From the NCBI GenBank assembly GCA_031379035.1, contig JANNEU010000329.1, forward strand, positions 1 to 64,000: DNA of 64,000 nucleotides, written 5' to 3'. The notes under the pieces were generated by a model, which worked only from the letters and a program-made list of their open reading frames with translations, was not told the DNA's origin and ran no database searches. Shown here piece after piece: positions 44,902-53,429 of the stretch. The translations under genes were made by a program, and so were the position numbers. The stretch is from JABFRJ01 sp031379035 (lineage in GTDB: Bacteria > Pseudomonadota > Alphaproteobacteria > Rhizobiales > Hyphomicrobiaceae). The number at the start of each line of letters is the position of its first letter. Within the stretch, counting starts at the first letter, position 1.

Positions 44902-45075
44902 AATGCAGGGCTGCGGGGTGCGTCGCCGCATATTGACCCGGGGGCCTATAAAACTCGCATGGGAGCTGTCCCTGACCGGAGCCGTGGTTCCGGACATATG
45001 GCGCCCACCTTACTACTGTAGGGACCACGCGGGATCAAAAGCCGGTACGCCCACTGCGGCTCTGCACTTTTTTCG
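44902..45075 (+). ncRNA. ssrS: 6S RNA candidate
   Basis: The gap between the secreted-protein gene and hutF contains a compact RNA-like element. Its ends form a long closing stem: 44905-44923 (GCAGGGCTGCGGGGTGCGT) pairs with 45047-45065 (ACGCCCACTGCGGCTCTGC), 17 of 19 positions including wobbles. Inside is a loosely paired central bubble, then a terminal arm GTCCCT/AGGGAC with a CCGGA/TCCGG hairpin. Six T at 45068-45073 close the element, so the closing stem may also act as terminator. This layout and the phrases GGAGCCGTGGTTCCGG and GGATCAAAAGCC resemble alphaproteobacterial 6S RNA, which mimics an open promoter and sequesters RNA polymerase holoenzyme. Assigned by eye. Confidence 0.72.
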
Positions 45076-45083
45076 TGGTGGCA

Positions 45084-46442
45084 TCAGTCAGTCAGAACTC
45101 GCCGCAGGACGCGGCCATAGGCCGATGCGATTGCGCTTCGCCCGATATGGTGCCCGGCCTCCACAACGCGCTGTCCGTGGACGTACACGCAATCCACTGC
45201 AACCGTCTGCGCAAAGATCCAGGCATCGAGCAGGCCGTCTTGTGACGGCAATGGCCAGTCAGCCTCCCGTGACCGTAATGTCATCAGGTTGGCAGGCGCA
45301 CCTACTGCAAACCCGCTTTGCGCACCAACGGCCTGTGCACCACCCGTCAAGGCCGCGTCGAACAGCGCGCGTCCGGTTGAGCCGCCCGGCTGTGCCAGCA
45401 CATTGCGGGCCCGCAGCGTCAACCGCTGCCCGTACTCCAACAGCCGCAGCTCGCTGGCTGCGCCAATCTCCGCGTTTTGATCTGTCCCAATGCCATAGCG
45501 GCCGCTGACCGCCGCAAAGGAGAGTGCTGGAAACACACCATCGCCGAGGTTTGCTTCAGTGAGGGGGCAAAGGCCCGCCACAGCGCCACTGGCAGCCAAG
45601 GCCACTGTTTCAGGTTCAGTCATGTGTGTTGCATGGATCAGACACCAGCGATGATCAACCGGCTGGTTGGCCAGCAGCCATTGGACCGGCCGTTGCCCCG
45701 ACCACGCGAGGCAATCGTCTACCTCTTTGGTCTGCTCGGCCACGTGGATATGGATCGGGCCACCGTCTGCCAACGCAATAGTTGCGTTGAGATCATCCGG
45801 CGTGACTGCGCGCAATGAGTGCGGTGCCACGCCGAGGACGGCGCTGGGTAATCCGGCGATGGCGGTGCGTGAAGCCTCGTGTAGCCGTTCGTATTGATCG
45901 CGCGTGGTGACGAACCGTCGCTGCCCTTCGGTTGCCGGCTGACTGCCAAAGCCGCCCGTCGCATAGCGCACAGGCAGCAACGTTAACCCGATGCCGGTTG
46001 CTTGCGCCGCCGCTGCAATGCGCACGGCCATCTCGGCAACGTTCGTGTATGTGTTTCCGTCGCGATCATGATGCAGATAGTGGAACTCGCCGACGCGCAC
46101 GAAACCAGCTTCCAGCATTTCCACGTAGGCCATCGCGGCAATGGCCTCGACGTCATCCGGGCTCAGCGTCAGCGCTGTCCGGTACATCAAATCGCGCCAG
46201 CTCCAGAAGGTATCCGAACCAGCGCCGCGCGTTTCCGTGCGGCCCGCCATGATGCGCTGAAAGGCATGGCTATGGAGATTGCAGAGGCCCGGCAAAATTA
46301 CCGCATGACGCTCGTCGCCGGCGGCAGCTGGCACGCCGGTCGACACCTTTGTGATCGCGCCATTGGCCACTTCGATCCGCACGTCGTGATGCCAGCCGTC
46401 AGCGAGCAGGGCATGTGTGGCATGCAGCATAGTGGGGGGCAT
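45084..46442 (-). CDS. hutF: Formimidoylglutamate deiminase
   Basis: A 452-residue amidohydrolase. HutF removes ammonia from N-formimino-L-glutamate to give N-formyl-L-glutamate, a step in the five-enzyme histidine pathway. Metal ligands are in LHSHAFQ (H57 and H59), HIHVAEQ, HATHMT and the late GTDQNAEI. FWSWRDLMYRTA is characteristic of HutF. The start ATG at 46442 lies just before the operator; the longer frame to 46544 would run across the operator and is rejected. It diverges from hutI-hutH-hutU-hutD. Confidence 0.94.
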   Translation of the reverse strand: MPPTMLHATHALLADGWHHDVRIEVANGAITKVSTGVPAAAGDERHAVILPGLCNLHSHAFQRIMAGRTETRGAGSDTFWSWRDLMYRTALTLSPDDVEAIAAMAYVEMLEAGFVRVGEFHYLHHDRDGNTYTNVAEMAVRIAAAAQATGIGLTLLPVRYATGGFGSQPATEGQRRFVTTRDQYERLHEASRTAIAGLPSAVLGVAPHSLRAVTPDDLNATIALADGGPIHIHVAEQTKEVDDCLAWSGQRPVQWLLANQPVDHRWCLIHATHMTEPETVALAASGAVAGLCPLTEANLGDGVFPALSFAAVSGRYGIGTDQNAEIGAASELRLLEYGQRLTLRARNVLAQPGGSTGRALFDAALTGGAQAVGAQSGFAVGAPANLMTLRSREADWPLPSQDGLLDAWIFAQTVAVDCVYVHGQRVVEAGHHIGRSAIASAYGRVLRRVLTD

Positions 46443-46471
46443 CACGAAGGTCCGTCTTGCAGCGGGGTCGA

Positions 46472-46484
46472 TTATGTCTATACA
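46472..46484. promoter_or_regulatory. Probable HutC operator between hutF and hutI
   Basis: TTATGTCTATAC at 46472-46483 contains the 8-base core GTCTATAC (46476-46483), matching the HutC-subfamily GntR pattern GT-M-TA-K-AC. The exact reverse complement, GTATAGACATAA, occurs again before hutC. It lies between the divergent starts of hutF (46442) and hutI (46521) and can control both directions. Confidence 0.72.
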
Positions 46485-46520
46485 ATAACCGGATCCTGCA
46501 CCAGAGGAGCTGAGTGCGCC

Positions 46521-47744
46521 ATGGCCGGTTCTGACGCGCAACACACACTCTATCGCAACGCGCGGCTTGCGACGATGCGGGCGGATGCGCCGGGATTGGG
46601 GATTGTCGAAAAGGGTGCCATCGCCGCTCGCGCGGGGCGGATTATTTTTGCGGGGCCAGAGGCCGAACTGCCGGCAGAGGCTTCGCGCGGCGCTGAGTTA
46701 GTTGACTGCGGTGGCCGCTGGATTACGCCGGGCTTGATCGATTGCCACACGCATCTCGTGTACGGCGGCGACCGCGCGCACGAGTTTGAGCGGCGGCTTG
46801 CTGGGGCTAGTTACGAGGAAATCGCCCGGTCAGGCGGTGGCATCGTGTCATCCGTCAAGGCCACGCGCGCGGCTAGCGAGGCCGAACTTGTCGCGCAATC
46901 TCTCCCGCGCCTTGACGCGCTGCTCGCCGAAGGCGTCACGACGATTGAGATCAAGTCCGGCTACGGGCTCGACACGTCAACGGAAGCCAAGCAGCTGCGT
47001 GCGGCCCGCGCGCTGGGGGGGAAGCGGCCGGTCTCGGTCTTTACAACTTTCCTTGGACCGCACGCCCTGCCGCCGGAGGCGAACGGCGACAAGGTCGCGT
47101 TCATGACCAAGGTCATTGACGAGATGTTGCCGGTGATCGCGGGCGACGGCCTCGCCGATGCAGTTGATGCCTTCTGCGAGGGCATTGCGTTTGCACCGGA
47201 CGAGGTGGCGCGGTTCTTCACGGCCGCGCACGCGCTCCGTCTGCCGGTGAAGCTGCATGCCGACCAGTTGTCCAACCTCGGCGGCGCAGCCTTGGCTGCA
47301 CGCTTTGGCGCACTGTCAGCTGATCATCTTGAGTACACAGACGCAGCTGGCGCGGCAGCCTTAGCCAAAGCAGGCACCGTTGCGGTCATTCTTCCTGGCG
47401 CGTTCTATTTCATCCGCGAAACACAGCGGCCGCCGATTGAGCTGTTCCGCGAGCACGGGGTGCCGATGGCCGTTGCCACTGATTGCAATCCAGGCACATC
47501 ACCGCTGACGTCGCTGCTGCTGACGATGAATATGTCGGCCACGCTGTTTCGCATGACAGTGGATGAGTGCTTGCTCGGCGTGACACGTCATGCAGCGCAG
47601 GCGCTGGGCCTGCTGCACGACCGCGGCACGCTCGAAGCCGGAAAATGGGGCGATCTCGCGATCTGGGACATCGAGCGACCAGCAGAGTTAGTCTATCGAT
47701 TGGGCTTCAACCCGCTGCATGCGCGCGTCTGGAGGGGACAATGA
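46521..47744 (+). CDS. hutI: Imidazolonepropionase
   Basis: A 407-residue amidohydrolase that opens imidazolone propionate to formiminoglutamate. Metal-binding DCHTHLVYGGDR (H76 and H78), GEG-type TTIEIKSGYGLD, KLHADQLS and the late ATDCNPGTSPL are all typical of HutI. The ATG at 46521 has GAGGAG 12 bases upstream. Its stop overlaps the hutH start (ATGA), showing translational coupling. It is the first gene of the plus-strand hut operon. Confidence 0.96.
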   Translation: MAGSDAQHTLYRNARLATMRADAPGLGIVEKGAIAARAGRIIFAGPEAELPAEASRGAELVDCGGRWITPGLIDCHTHLVYGGDRAHEFERRLAGASYEEIARSGGGIVSSVKATRAASEAELVAQSLPRLDALLAEGVTTIEIKSGYGLDTSTEAKQLRAARALGGKRPVSVFTTFLGPHALPPEANGDKVAFMTKVIDEMLPVIAGDGLADAVDAFCEGIAFAPDEVARFFTAAHALRLPVKLHADQLSNLGGAALAARFGALSADHLEYTDAAGAAALAKAGTVAVILPGAFYFIRETQRPPIELFREHGVPMAVATDCNPGTSPLTSLLLTMNMSATLFRMTVDECLLGVTRHAAQALGLLHDRGTLEAGKWGDLAIWDIERPAELVYRLGFNPLHARVWRGQ

Positions 47745-49267
47745 CGATACGCCTTTTGCCGGGCGCTGCGGCGTTGTCCGATTGGCGCGCGATCTATCGG
47801 GGTGCGGCCTTCGCTGTTGATCCTGCGTGCCGGGCTGGCATTGCCGCAAGCGCCGCTGCAGTTGGGCGTATCGTGGCCGCAGGCGCGCCAGTGTATGGCA
47901 TCAACACTGGCTTCGGCAAACTCGCCAGCGTGCGGATTGCAGACGCGGACCTCGCGACGTTACAGCGGAATATCGTTCTCTCACATGCGGCGGGTGTCGG
48001 CGGGCCCATGCTGCACGCGGTGACGCGTCTGATGATGGCGCTCAAGATTGCCAGCCTTGCGCAAGGCGCTTCCGGGATTGCGCCCAAGACACTTGAACTG
48101 CTGGAGGCGATGCTTGCGAGAGATCTGATCCCGGTTGTGCCATGCCAGGGATCGGTGGGTGCCTCTGGCGATCTCGCGCCGCTCGCGCATATGACGGCTG
48201 CTATGCTTGGCGTTGGTGAGATTGCAACACCGGCGGGCGTGCGGCCCGCAGAGCAGGCTCTGGCAGAAGCGGGTCTGGCACCGGCGGTGCTTGGTGCCAA
48301 GGAAGGCCTCGCACTCCTCAACGGTACACAGTTTTCAACGGCCTACGCGCTTGCTGGATTGTTCGAGGCTGAGCAACTTTTGCAGGCAGCGCTCGTCACG
48401 GGGGCGCTCGCTACGGACGCGGCACGAGGTTCCGACACACCGTTTGACCCGCGCATTCACGCCCTGCGAAAACATCAGGGACAGATTGAAGCCGCTACAA
48501 GCTTGCGCGCATTGATGGCCGGCAGTGCTATCCGTGCGTCGCACCTCGTCGGCGATACGCGTGTGCAAGACCCCTATTGCCTCCGTTGCCAACCGCAGGT
48601 GATGGGTGCCATTCTCGATCTGTTGCGCCAGGCAGCTGCAACTCTCACAACCGAAGCCAACGGCGTCTCAGACAATCCGTTGATTTTTGCTGAAACGGAC
48701 GAAGCGCTCTCGGGCGGCAACTTTCATGCCGAGCCTGTTGCCTTTGCGGCCGACATGATCGCGCTGGCGTTGTGCGAGATCGGTTCGCTCGCCGAGCGAC
48801 GCATTGCGATGCTGGTTGATCCAGTTTTGTCTGGACTTCCTGCGTTTCTGACGCCGCGTCCGGGCCTCAACTCGGGCTTCATGATCCCGCAAGTCACGGC
48901 GGCGGCGCTTGTCTCCGAGAACAAACAGCGCGCCTATCCCGCCAGCGTCGACAGCATCCCGACTTCGGCCAACCAGGAAGATCATGTCTCCATGGCCGCT
49001 CACGGCGCGCGGCGATTGATCGAAATGGCGCACAACACGGCCGGCGTTGTGGGCATCGAGCTCTTGGCGGCGGCGCAGGGCATCGAATTTCATACACCGC
49101 TCGCGACCAGCGCACCGTTGCGTGCCGTTGTTGCGCTGCTGCGCGAACATGTTTCCCGCATGGACGACGACCGCCACTTTCATCCCGACATCGCGGCGGC
49201 TATTGCGCTGGTTGAGAGCGGTGCCGTCGCGCGTGCCTGCGGTGCGCCCTTGCCGGGGCTCGTTTGA
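47741..49267 (+). CDS. hutH: Histidine ammonia-lyase
   Basis: A 508-residue enzyme that removes ammonia from histidine to give urocanate. The electrophilic MIO cofactor forms from A141-S142-G143 in GSVGASGDLAPLAH. Other catalytic landmarks are YGINTGFGK (Tyr), the NGTQFSTA Asn, and YCLRCQPQVMG. GSV.ASGDL and QEDHVSM close to the C-terminus confirm HutH rather than other aromatic lyases. Length is standard. It is coupled to hutI by an ATGA overlap. Confidence 0.97.
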   Translation: MTIRLLPGAAALSDWRAIYRGAAFAVDPACRAGIAASAAAVGRIVAAGAPVYGINTGFGKLASVRIADADLATLQRNIVLSHAAGVGGPMLHAVTRLMMALKIASLAQGASGIAPKTLELLEAMLARDLIPVVPCQGSVGASGDLAPLAHMTAAMLGVGEIATPAGVRPAEQALAEAGLAPAVLGAKEGLALLNGTQFSTAYALAGLFEAEQLLQAALVTGALATDAARGSDTPFDPRIHALRKHQGQIEAATSLRALMAGSAIRASHLVGDTRVQDPYCLRCQPQVMGAILDLLRQAAATLTTEANGVSDNPLIFAETDEALSGGNFHAEPVAFAADMIALALCEIGSLAERRIAMLVDPVLSGLPAFLTPRPGLNSGFMIPQVTAAALVSENKQRAYPASVDSIPTSANQEDHVSMAAHGARRLIEMAHNTAGVVGIELLAAAQGIEFHTPLATSAPLRAVVALLREHVSRMDDDRHFHPDIAAAIALVESGAVARACGAPLPGLV

Positions 49268-49306
49268 GCACTATCTTTCCATGACTGAAATTCGCCGGAG
49301 CCTGCC

Positions 49307-50983
49307 ATGAGCCGTAGTCCCACACGTATCGACAATGCCCGCGTGATCCGTGCGCCGCACGGGACGGAGTTGTCCGCCAAAAGCTGGCTCACCGAAGCGC
49401 CGCTGCGCATGCTCATGAATAATCTTGATCCAGGCGTCGCGGAGAAGCCGGGCGAGCTTGTCGTTTATGGCGGGATCGGTCGCGCCGCGCGTGACTGGGA
49501 GAGTTTTGATCGCATCGTTCATGCGCTGCGCCGACTTGAAGCCGATCAGACGTTGCTGGTCCAATCCGGCAAGCCGGTTGGCGTGTTTCGCACGCACGCG
49601 GATGCTCCACGCGTATTGATTGCGAACTCCAACCTCGTTCCGCATTGGGGCACCTGGGAACATTTCCACGAGCTCGATCGCAAGGGCCTGATGATGTACG
49701 GCCAGATGACGGCCGGATCGTGGATCTACATCGGCAGCCAAGGCATTGTGCAAGGGACTTACGAGACCTTTGTCGAAATTGGGCGGCAGCACTTTGGCGG
49801 GAGCCTTGCTGGTAAGTGGATCCTCACAGCCGGGCTTGGTGGCATGGGCGGCGCACAGCCGTTGGCGGCCACGATGGCCGGCGCGTCAATGCTCGCCGTT
49901 GAGTGCCAACCCAGCCGCATCGAGATGCGCCTCAAGACGCGCTATCTGGATAGGCAAGCTGCGACACTCGACGAGGCGCTCGAAATCATGACGCGCTCGT
50001 GCCGTGAGAAAAAACCCGTTTCGGTTGGTCTTCTGGGCAATGCGGCTGAGGTGTTTCCTGAGCTCGTTCGGCGGGGCATCAAGCCGGATGTCGTCACCGA
50101 CCAGACCTCGGCGCACGATCCGGTCAACGGTTACCTGCCCAAAGGTTGGACCTTGGCGCAGTGGGAAGACAAGCGCGCTGCTGACCCGAAGGCTGTCGAT
50201 CTGGCCGCGCGCCAGTCGATGACCGAGCACGTGAAGGCAATGTTGGACTTCCACAAGCAAGGCATTCCGACGGTCGACTATGGCAACAACATTCGCCAAA
50301 TGGCCAAGGAAACCGGGTTGGCGAACGCGTTCGATTTTCCGGGTTTCGTGCCGGCCTATATCCGGCCGTTATTCTGCCGGGGCGTTGGTCCGTTCCGCTG
50401 GGCAGCGCTGTCGGGGGATCCGGAAGATATCTACAAGACCGACGCCAAGGTGAAAGAACTGTTGCCGGACAATGCGCATCTGCATCGCTGGCTCGACATG
50501 GCCCGGGAGCGCATTGCCTTCCAGGGCTTGCCGGCACGCATCTGTTGGGTTGGGCTTGGTGACCGGCACCGGTTGGGGCTCGCCTTCAACGACATGGTCG
50601 CGAAGGGTGAACTCAAGGCACCGATTGTGATCGGGCGGGATCACCTGGATTCAGGCTCAGTTGCCTCACCCAATCGCGAGACAGAGGCGATGCGTGACGG
50701 ATCGGACGCCGTTTCGGATTGGCCGCTGCTCAACGCGTTGCTCAATTGTGCGTCGGGGGCCACGTGGGTCTCGATCCATCACGGCGGCGGCGTTGGGATC
50801 GGCTATTCGCAGCACGCCGGCATGGTTGTTGTCGCGGATGGGACATCGGAAGCAGCGGCGCGGCTGGCGCGTGTCTTGTGGAATGACCCCGCTTCTGGTG
50901 TCATGCGGCACGCCGATGCGGGCTATGACGCGGCACTCGCCTGCGCCCGCGAATTCCAACTCGACCTCCCAGGAATTCTGTAA
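49307..50983 (+). CDS. hutU: Urocanate hydratase
   Basis: A 558-residue urocanase, which uses tightly bound NAD+ as an electrophile to convert urocanate to imidazolone propionate. The NAD region is LTAGLGGMGGAQPLAATMAG near residues 172-191, and TDQTSAHDPVNGY and ISIHHGGGVGIGYSQH (here VSIHHGGG) are hallmark strings of the family. The length is close to that of Pseudomonas HutU. The stop codon overlaps the hutD start (TAATG). Confidence 0.97.
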   Translation: MSRSPTRIDNARVIRAPHGTELSAKSWLTEAPLRMLMNNLDPGVAEKPGELVVYGGIGRAARDWESFDRIVHALRRLEADQTLLVQSGKPVGVFRTHADAPRVLIANSNLVPHWGTWEHFHELDRKGLMMYGQMTAGSWIYIGSQGIVQGTYETFVEIGRQHFGGSLAGKWILTAGLGGMGGAQPLAATMAGASMLAVECQPSRIEMRLKTRYLDRQAATLDEALEIMTRSCREKKPVSVGLLGNAAEVFPELVRRGIKPDVVTDQTSAHDPVNGYLPKGWTLAQWEDKRAADPKAVDLAARQSMTEHVKAMLDFHKQGIPTVDYGNNIRQMAKETGLANAFDFPGFVPAYIRPLFCRGVGPFRWAALSGDPEDIYKTDAKVKELLPDNAHLHRWLDMARERIAFQGLPARICWVGLGDRHRLGLAFNDMVAKGELKAPIVIGRDHLDSGSVASPNRETEAMRDGSDAVSDWPLLNALLNCASGATWVSIHHGGGVGIGYSQHAGMVVVADGTSEAAARLARVLWNDPASGVMRHADAGYDAALACAREFQLDLPGIL

Positions 50984-51588
50984 TGACCACCCATCTGGTT
51001 TTGCCCGCCGCAGATCGCATCTGGAAGCCGTGGAAGAATGGCGGCGGTGAGATGGCTGACATCGCGGTGGTGCCCGCCAACGCCGGTTACGATGATTTCA
51101 AATGGCGGATCGCGATTGCGCGCATCGACGAGGATCGGCCCTTCTCGGAGTTCCCGGAGACTGACCGCACGTTCATGATCGTGGGCGGCAAAGGCGTTCG
51201 GTTGTCGGTGGACGGGATGGAAACGGCACGGCTCACCCACAAGAGCCCGCCATTTATTTTTCCAGGCGAGAAACCGACACGTGCAGAGCTGATCGATGGT
51301 CCGGTACAGGCTCTCAACGTCATGGTGCGCCGTGGCATGGCGGATACACGAATTGGATTGTGCGATGAGCCAGCGAGTTTCGGCGTCGGTGGCGAAGCGA
51401 CCGCACTCCTGGTCTGGGCGCGGGGCCGGGGTGATGTACGGATCAATGACGAGGTGGCGGCGCTCGGCACCCATGATGCCATTATTTTTGCTGCCGGGGC
51501 GCAGGTGCAAGTGAAGCCCGGCGAACACTCGCATGGCTATCTTATTGAGGTTCGCTCCCGGCCGGTGCGGTCAGCGCCCACCGCGTGA
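50983..51588 (+). CDS. hutD: HutD family protein
   Basis: A 201-residue double-stranded beta-helix (cupin-like) protein of the HutD family. The WKNGGGEMADIAV opening, SEFPETDRTFMIVGGKGVRLSV and LNVMVRRG strings are typical. In Pseudomonas, HutD limits induction of the hut operon, apparently by binding urocanate. It is the last gene of the plus-strand hut operon; its 3-prime end overlaps the hutC 3-prime end by 18 bases on the opposite strand. Confidence 0.93.
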   Translation: MTTHLVLPAADRIWKPWKNGGGEMADIAVVPANAGYDDFKWRIAIARIDEDRPFSEFPETDRTFMIVGGKGVRLSVDGMETARLTHKSPPFIFPGEKPTRAELIDGPVQALNVMVRRGMADTRIGLCDEPASFGVGGEATALLVWARGRGDVRINDEVAALGTHDAIIFAAGAQVQVKPGEHSHGYLIEVRSRPVRSAPTA

Positions 51589-52338
51589 CATGGGTGTAAA
51601 GCGGGCGACCAGCGTCTGCGAGGCCCCTGGATACCAGATGCGAACGGCGGTCAGCAGAGTGCCAGAGCGCCAAGTGCGGCGGTCGAGTACGAGGCAGGCG
51701 CTGTGCTTGGCAATAGCTAGCAACCGCGCGCGCTGGATGTCGGCGTTGGCAGCCATGATGTTATGCTCGGCCTCGTGCCAGGGCACATGCTGGAGGAGCC
51801 AGGTGCCGGGGGGCACTAGCGCAAAGTCAACGTGGGCGGCTTCCGGTACAGCTGACAGTATGATCAAGCGATCCTCTACGGCGTAGGGGACGCCATCTGC
51901 CGAGTGCAGGCAACGCAACGCGAGGACATCAGCTGCACGCGGATGCGCGTGCGTGTCACGCTCCTGCTGCGTCATCGGGCGCCGCTGCAGATTGATGAGC
52001 TCGTAGGCATACTTCTGATGCCGAGCGAGGACATCCGCTTTGATATCCGGTATCTCCAAAACGGCTGATTGGTTCTGTGGGCGGCGGACAAAACTTCCTG
52101 CGCGCCGGCGCCGTTCAATCAAACCGCTGTCAGCCAGCGACGCCAACACTTTGCTTACCGTCATCCGTGCGCAATCGTACTCGACCATCAGTTCGTGTTC
52201 GAACGGAATACGATGACCAGGTGCCCAATCGCCCGACAGGATCCGCCCTTCGATGTCGCGGCGGATACGCGTGCCAAGAGGTACGGCCGATGGTGGCTTT
52301 CGTTGATGTTTGGGCGCTGGTTTGGTGGCCGATGTCAA
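51571..52338 (-). CDS. hutC: Histidine utilisation repressor HutC
   Basis: A GntR-family repressor of the HutC subfamily. The winged helix is at about residues 22-90 (IPFEHELMVEYDCARMTVSKVLASLADSGLIERRRRAGSFV, in two halves), followed by a UTRA effector domain with LQRRPM, VPYAVEDRLI and the late RTWRSGTLLTAVRIWYPG. Family effector is urocanate. The frame is open to an ATG at 52407, but that start would put the operator at 52373-52380 inside the gene. A TTG at 52336-52338 preceded by CAGGAC gives a 255-residue protein beginning MTSATKPAPKHQ and leaves the operator upstream, so I choose it. Confidence 0.9.
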   Translation of the reverse strand: MTSATKPAPKHQRKPPSAVPLGTRIRRDIEGRILSGDWAPGHRIPFEHELMVEYDCARMTVSKVLASLADSGLIERRRRAGSFVRRPQNQSAVLEIPDIKADVLARHQKYAYELINLQRRPMTQQERDTHAHPRAADVLALRCLHSADGVPYAVEDRLIILSAVPEAAHVDFALVPPGTWLLQHVPWHEAEHNIMAANADIQRARLLAIAKHSACLVLDRRTWRSGTLLTAVRIWYPGASQTLVARFTPMSRGGR

Positions 52339-52371
52339 AAGCTGCGTCCTGCGTAAACGGGGTACCGTTTG

Positions 52372-52385
52372 AGTATAGACATAAC
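52372..52385. promoter_or_regulatory. Probable HutC operator before hutC and the ABC importer
   Basis: GTATAGACATAA at 52373-52384 is identical, in opposite orientation, to the site between hutF and hutI. The core GTATAGAC (52373-52380) fits GT-M-TA-K-AC of HutC-subfamily GntR regulators. It lies between hutC (minus) and the transporter binding protein (plus), so it would mediate autoregulation of hutC and HutC control of the transporter. Confidence 0.7.
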
Positions 52386-52436
52386 TGAAGTGCCGTGCAA
52401 ACGTCATGCATTGTTTGGGGTCTCTGGAGTCTGAAA

Positions 52437-53384
52437 ATGGTCATCGTGCGTGCATTTGCGGTCATGGCCGCACTCTCGCTGTCTGCAGGTGCCGCGTCGG
52501 CGCAGGGCACGAAGGTTGTCATCGGGTTTTCGGGTTGGACTGGCTTTGCGCCGCTGACGCTCGCCAAGGAAGCGGGCATCTTTGCGAAGAACGGCCTCGA
52601 CGTCACCTTGAAGAAGATCCCGCAAAAGGATCGGCATCTCGCGATTGCCTCGGGTGATATTCAGTGCGCTGCGACAACGGTTGAGACCTGGGCCGTGTGG
52701 GCCGCAAGTGGCATCGAGACCCGCCAGATCTTCCAGTTGGATCGCTCCAACGGGGCGGATGGGCTGGCCGTTCGCAACAACATCACGAGCATCAAGGAGC
52801 TGAAGGGCAAGACCATCGGTGCGTCCGCACCTGGCACCGCACCCTACTTTACGCTCGCCTGGATGCTCAAGAAGAACGGGATGACACCCAAGGACGTCAC
52901 CATCGTCAACCTTGAGCCAGGTCCCGCAGCCCAAGCGTTCGTCGCTGGTCAGAACGATGCGGCAGTCAGCTATGAACCCTACCTTTCGACGATCCGTGAC
53001 AACCCCGCATCCGGCAAGATTATCGCGACCACACTCGACTATCCGATGATCATGGATACATTTGGCTGCACGCCGAAGTTTCTGGCCGAGAACGGCGCTG
53101 CCGCTAAGGCGCTGGTCAAGAGCTACTTCGACACGCTCGAACTGATCGAAAAGGACAAGGCCAAGTCCTACGAGATCATGGGTGCCGACGTGAAGCAGAC
53201 AGGCGAGCAGTTCGGCAAGTCGGCTGCATTCCTCAAGTGGCAGGATAAGGCCGCCAACAAGAAGTTCTTCGCCGAAGAATTCCTGAAGTTCTCCGAAGAA
53301 GCGGCCGACATCATGCTGGAAGCCGGCATCATTAAGGTGAAGCCAGATTTGAAGGTGCTGGCCGATCCGAAGTATCTGGATTGA
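52437..53384 (+). CDS. NitT/TauT-type ABC substrate-binding protein in the hut cluster
   Basis: A 315-residue periplasmic binding protein: signal peptide MVIVRAFAVMAALSLSAGAASA, then TKVVIGFSGWTGFAPLTLAKEAGIFAKNGL, in which the opening matches the SsuA/TauA family. ATTVETWAVWAASG and LKGKTIGASAPGTAPY follow. GGAG at 52426-52429 precedes the ATG at 52437. The gene starts downstream of the second HutC operator and leads a three-gene importer, so the ligand is likely histidine, urocanate or another related imidazole. Known HutXWV importers belong to another ABC family. Confidence 0.88.
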   Translation: MVIVRAFAVMAALSLSAGAASAQGTKVVIGFSGWTGFAPLTLAKEAGIFAKNGLDVTLKKIPQKDRHLAIASGDIQCAATTVETWAVWAASGIETRQIFQLDRSNGADGLAVRNNITSIKELKGKTIGASAPGTAPYFTLAWMLKKNGMTPKDVTIVNLEPGPAAQAFVAGQNDAAVSYEPYLSTIRDNPASGKIIATTLDYPMIMDTFGCTPKFLAENGAAAKALVKSYFDTLELIEKDKAKSYEIMGADVKQTGEQFGKSAAFLKWQDKAANKKFFAEEFLKFSEEAADIMLEAGIIKVKPDLKVLADPKYLD

Positions 53385-53429
53385 GTCGTACGCTGCAGGC
53401 GTGACGGATGATTCGAGAGACAGTCCCGT

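Noticed and set aside
44903..45508. Plus-strand open frame across the 6S candidate and into hutF
   Set aside because: It crosses a structured RNA element and lies antisense to hutF; its Arg-rich product has no family features.
46443..46544. Longer hutF start at 46544
   Set aside because: It would put the operator and the hutI promoter inside hutF, and the added residues do not resemble the family.
52339..52407. Longer hutC start at ATG 52407
   Set aside because: It would place the HutC operator within the coding region; TTG at 52338 has a ribosome-binding site and family-like start.
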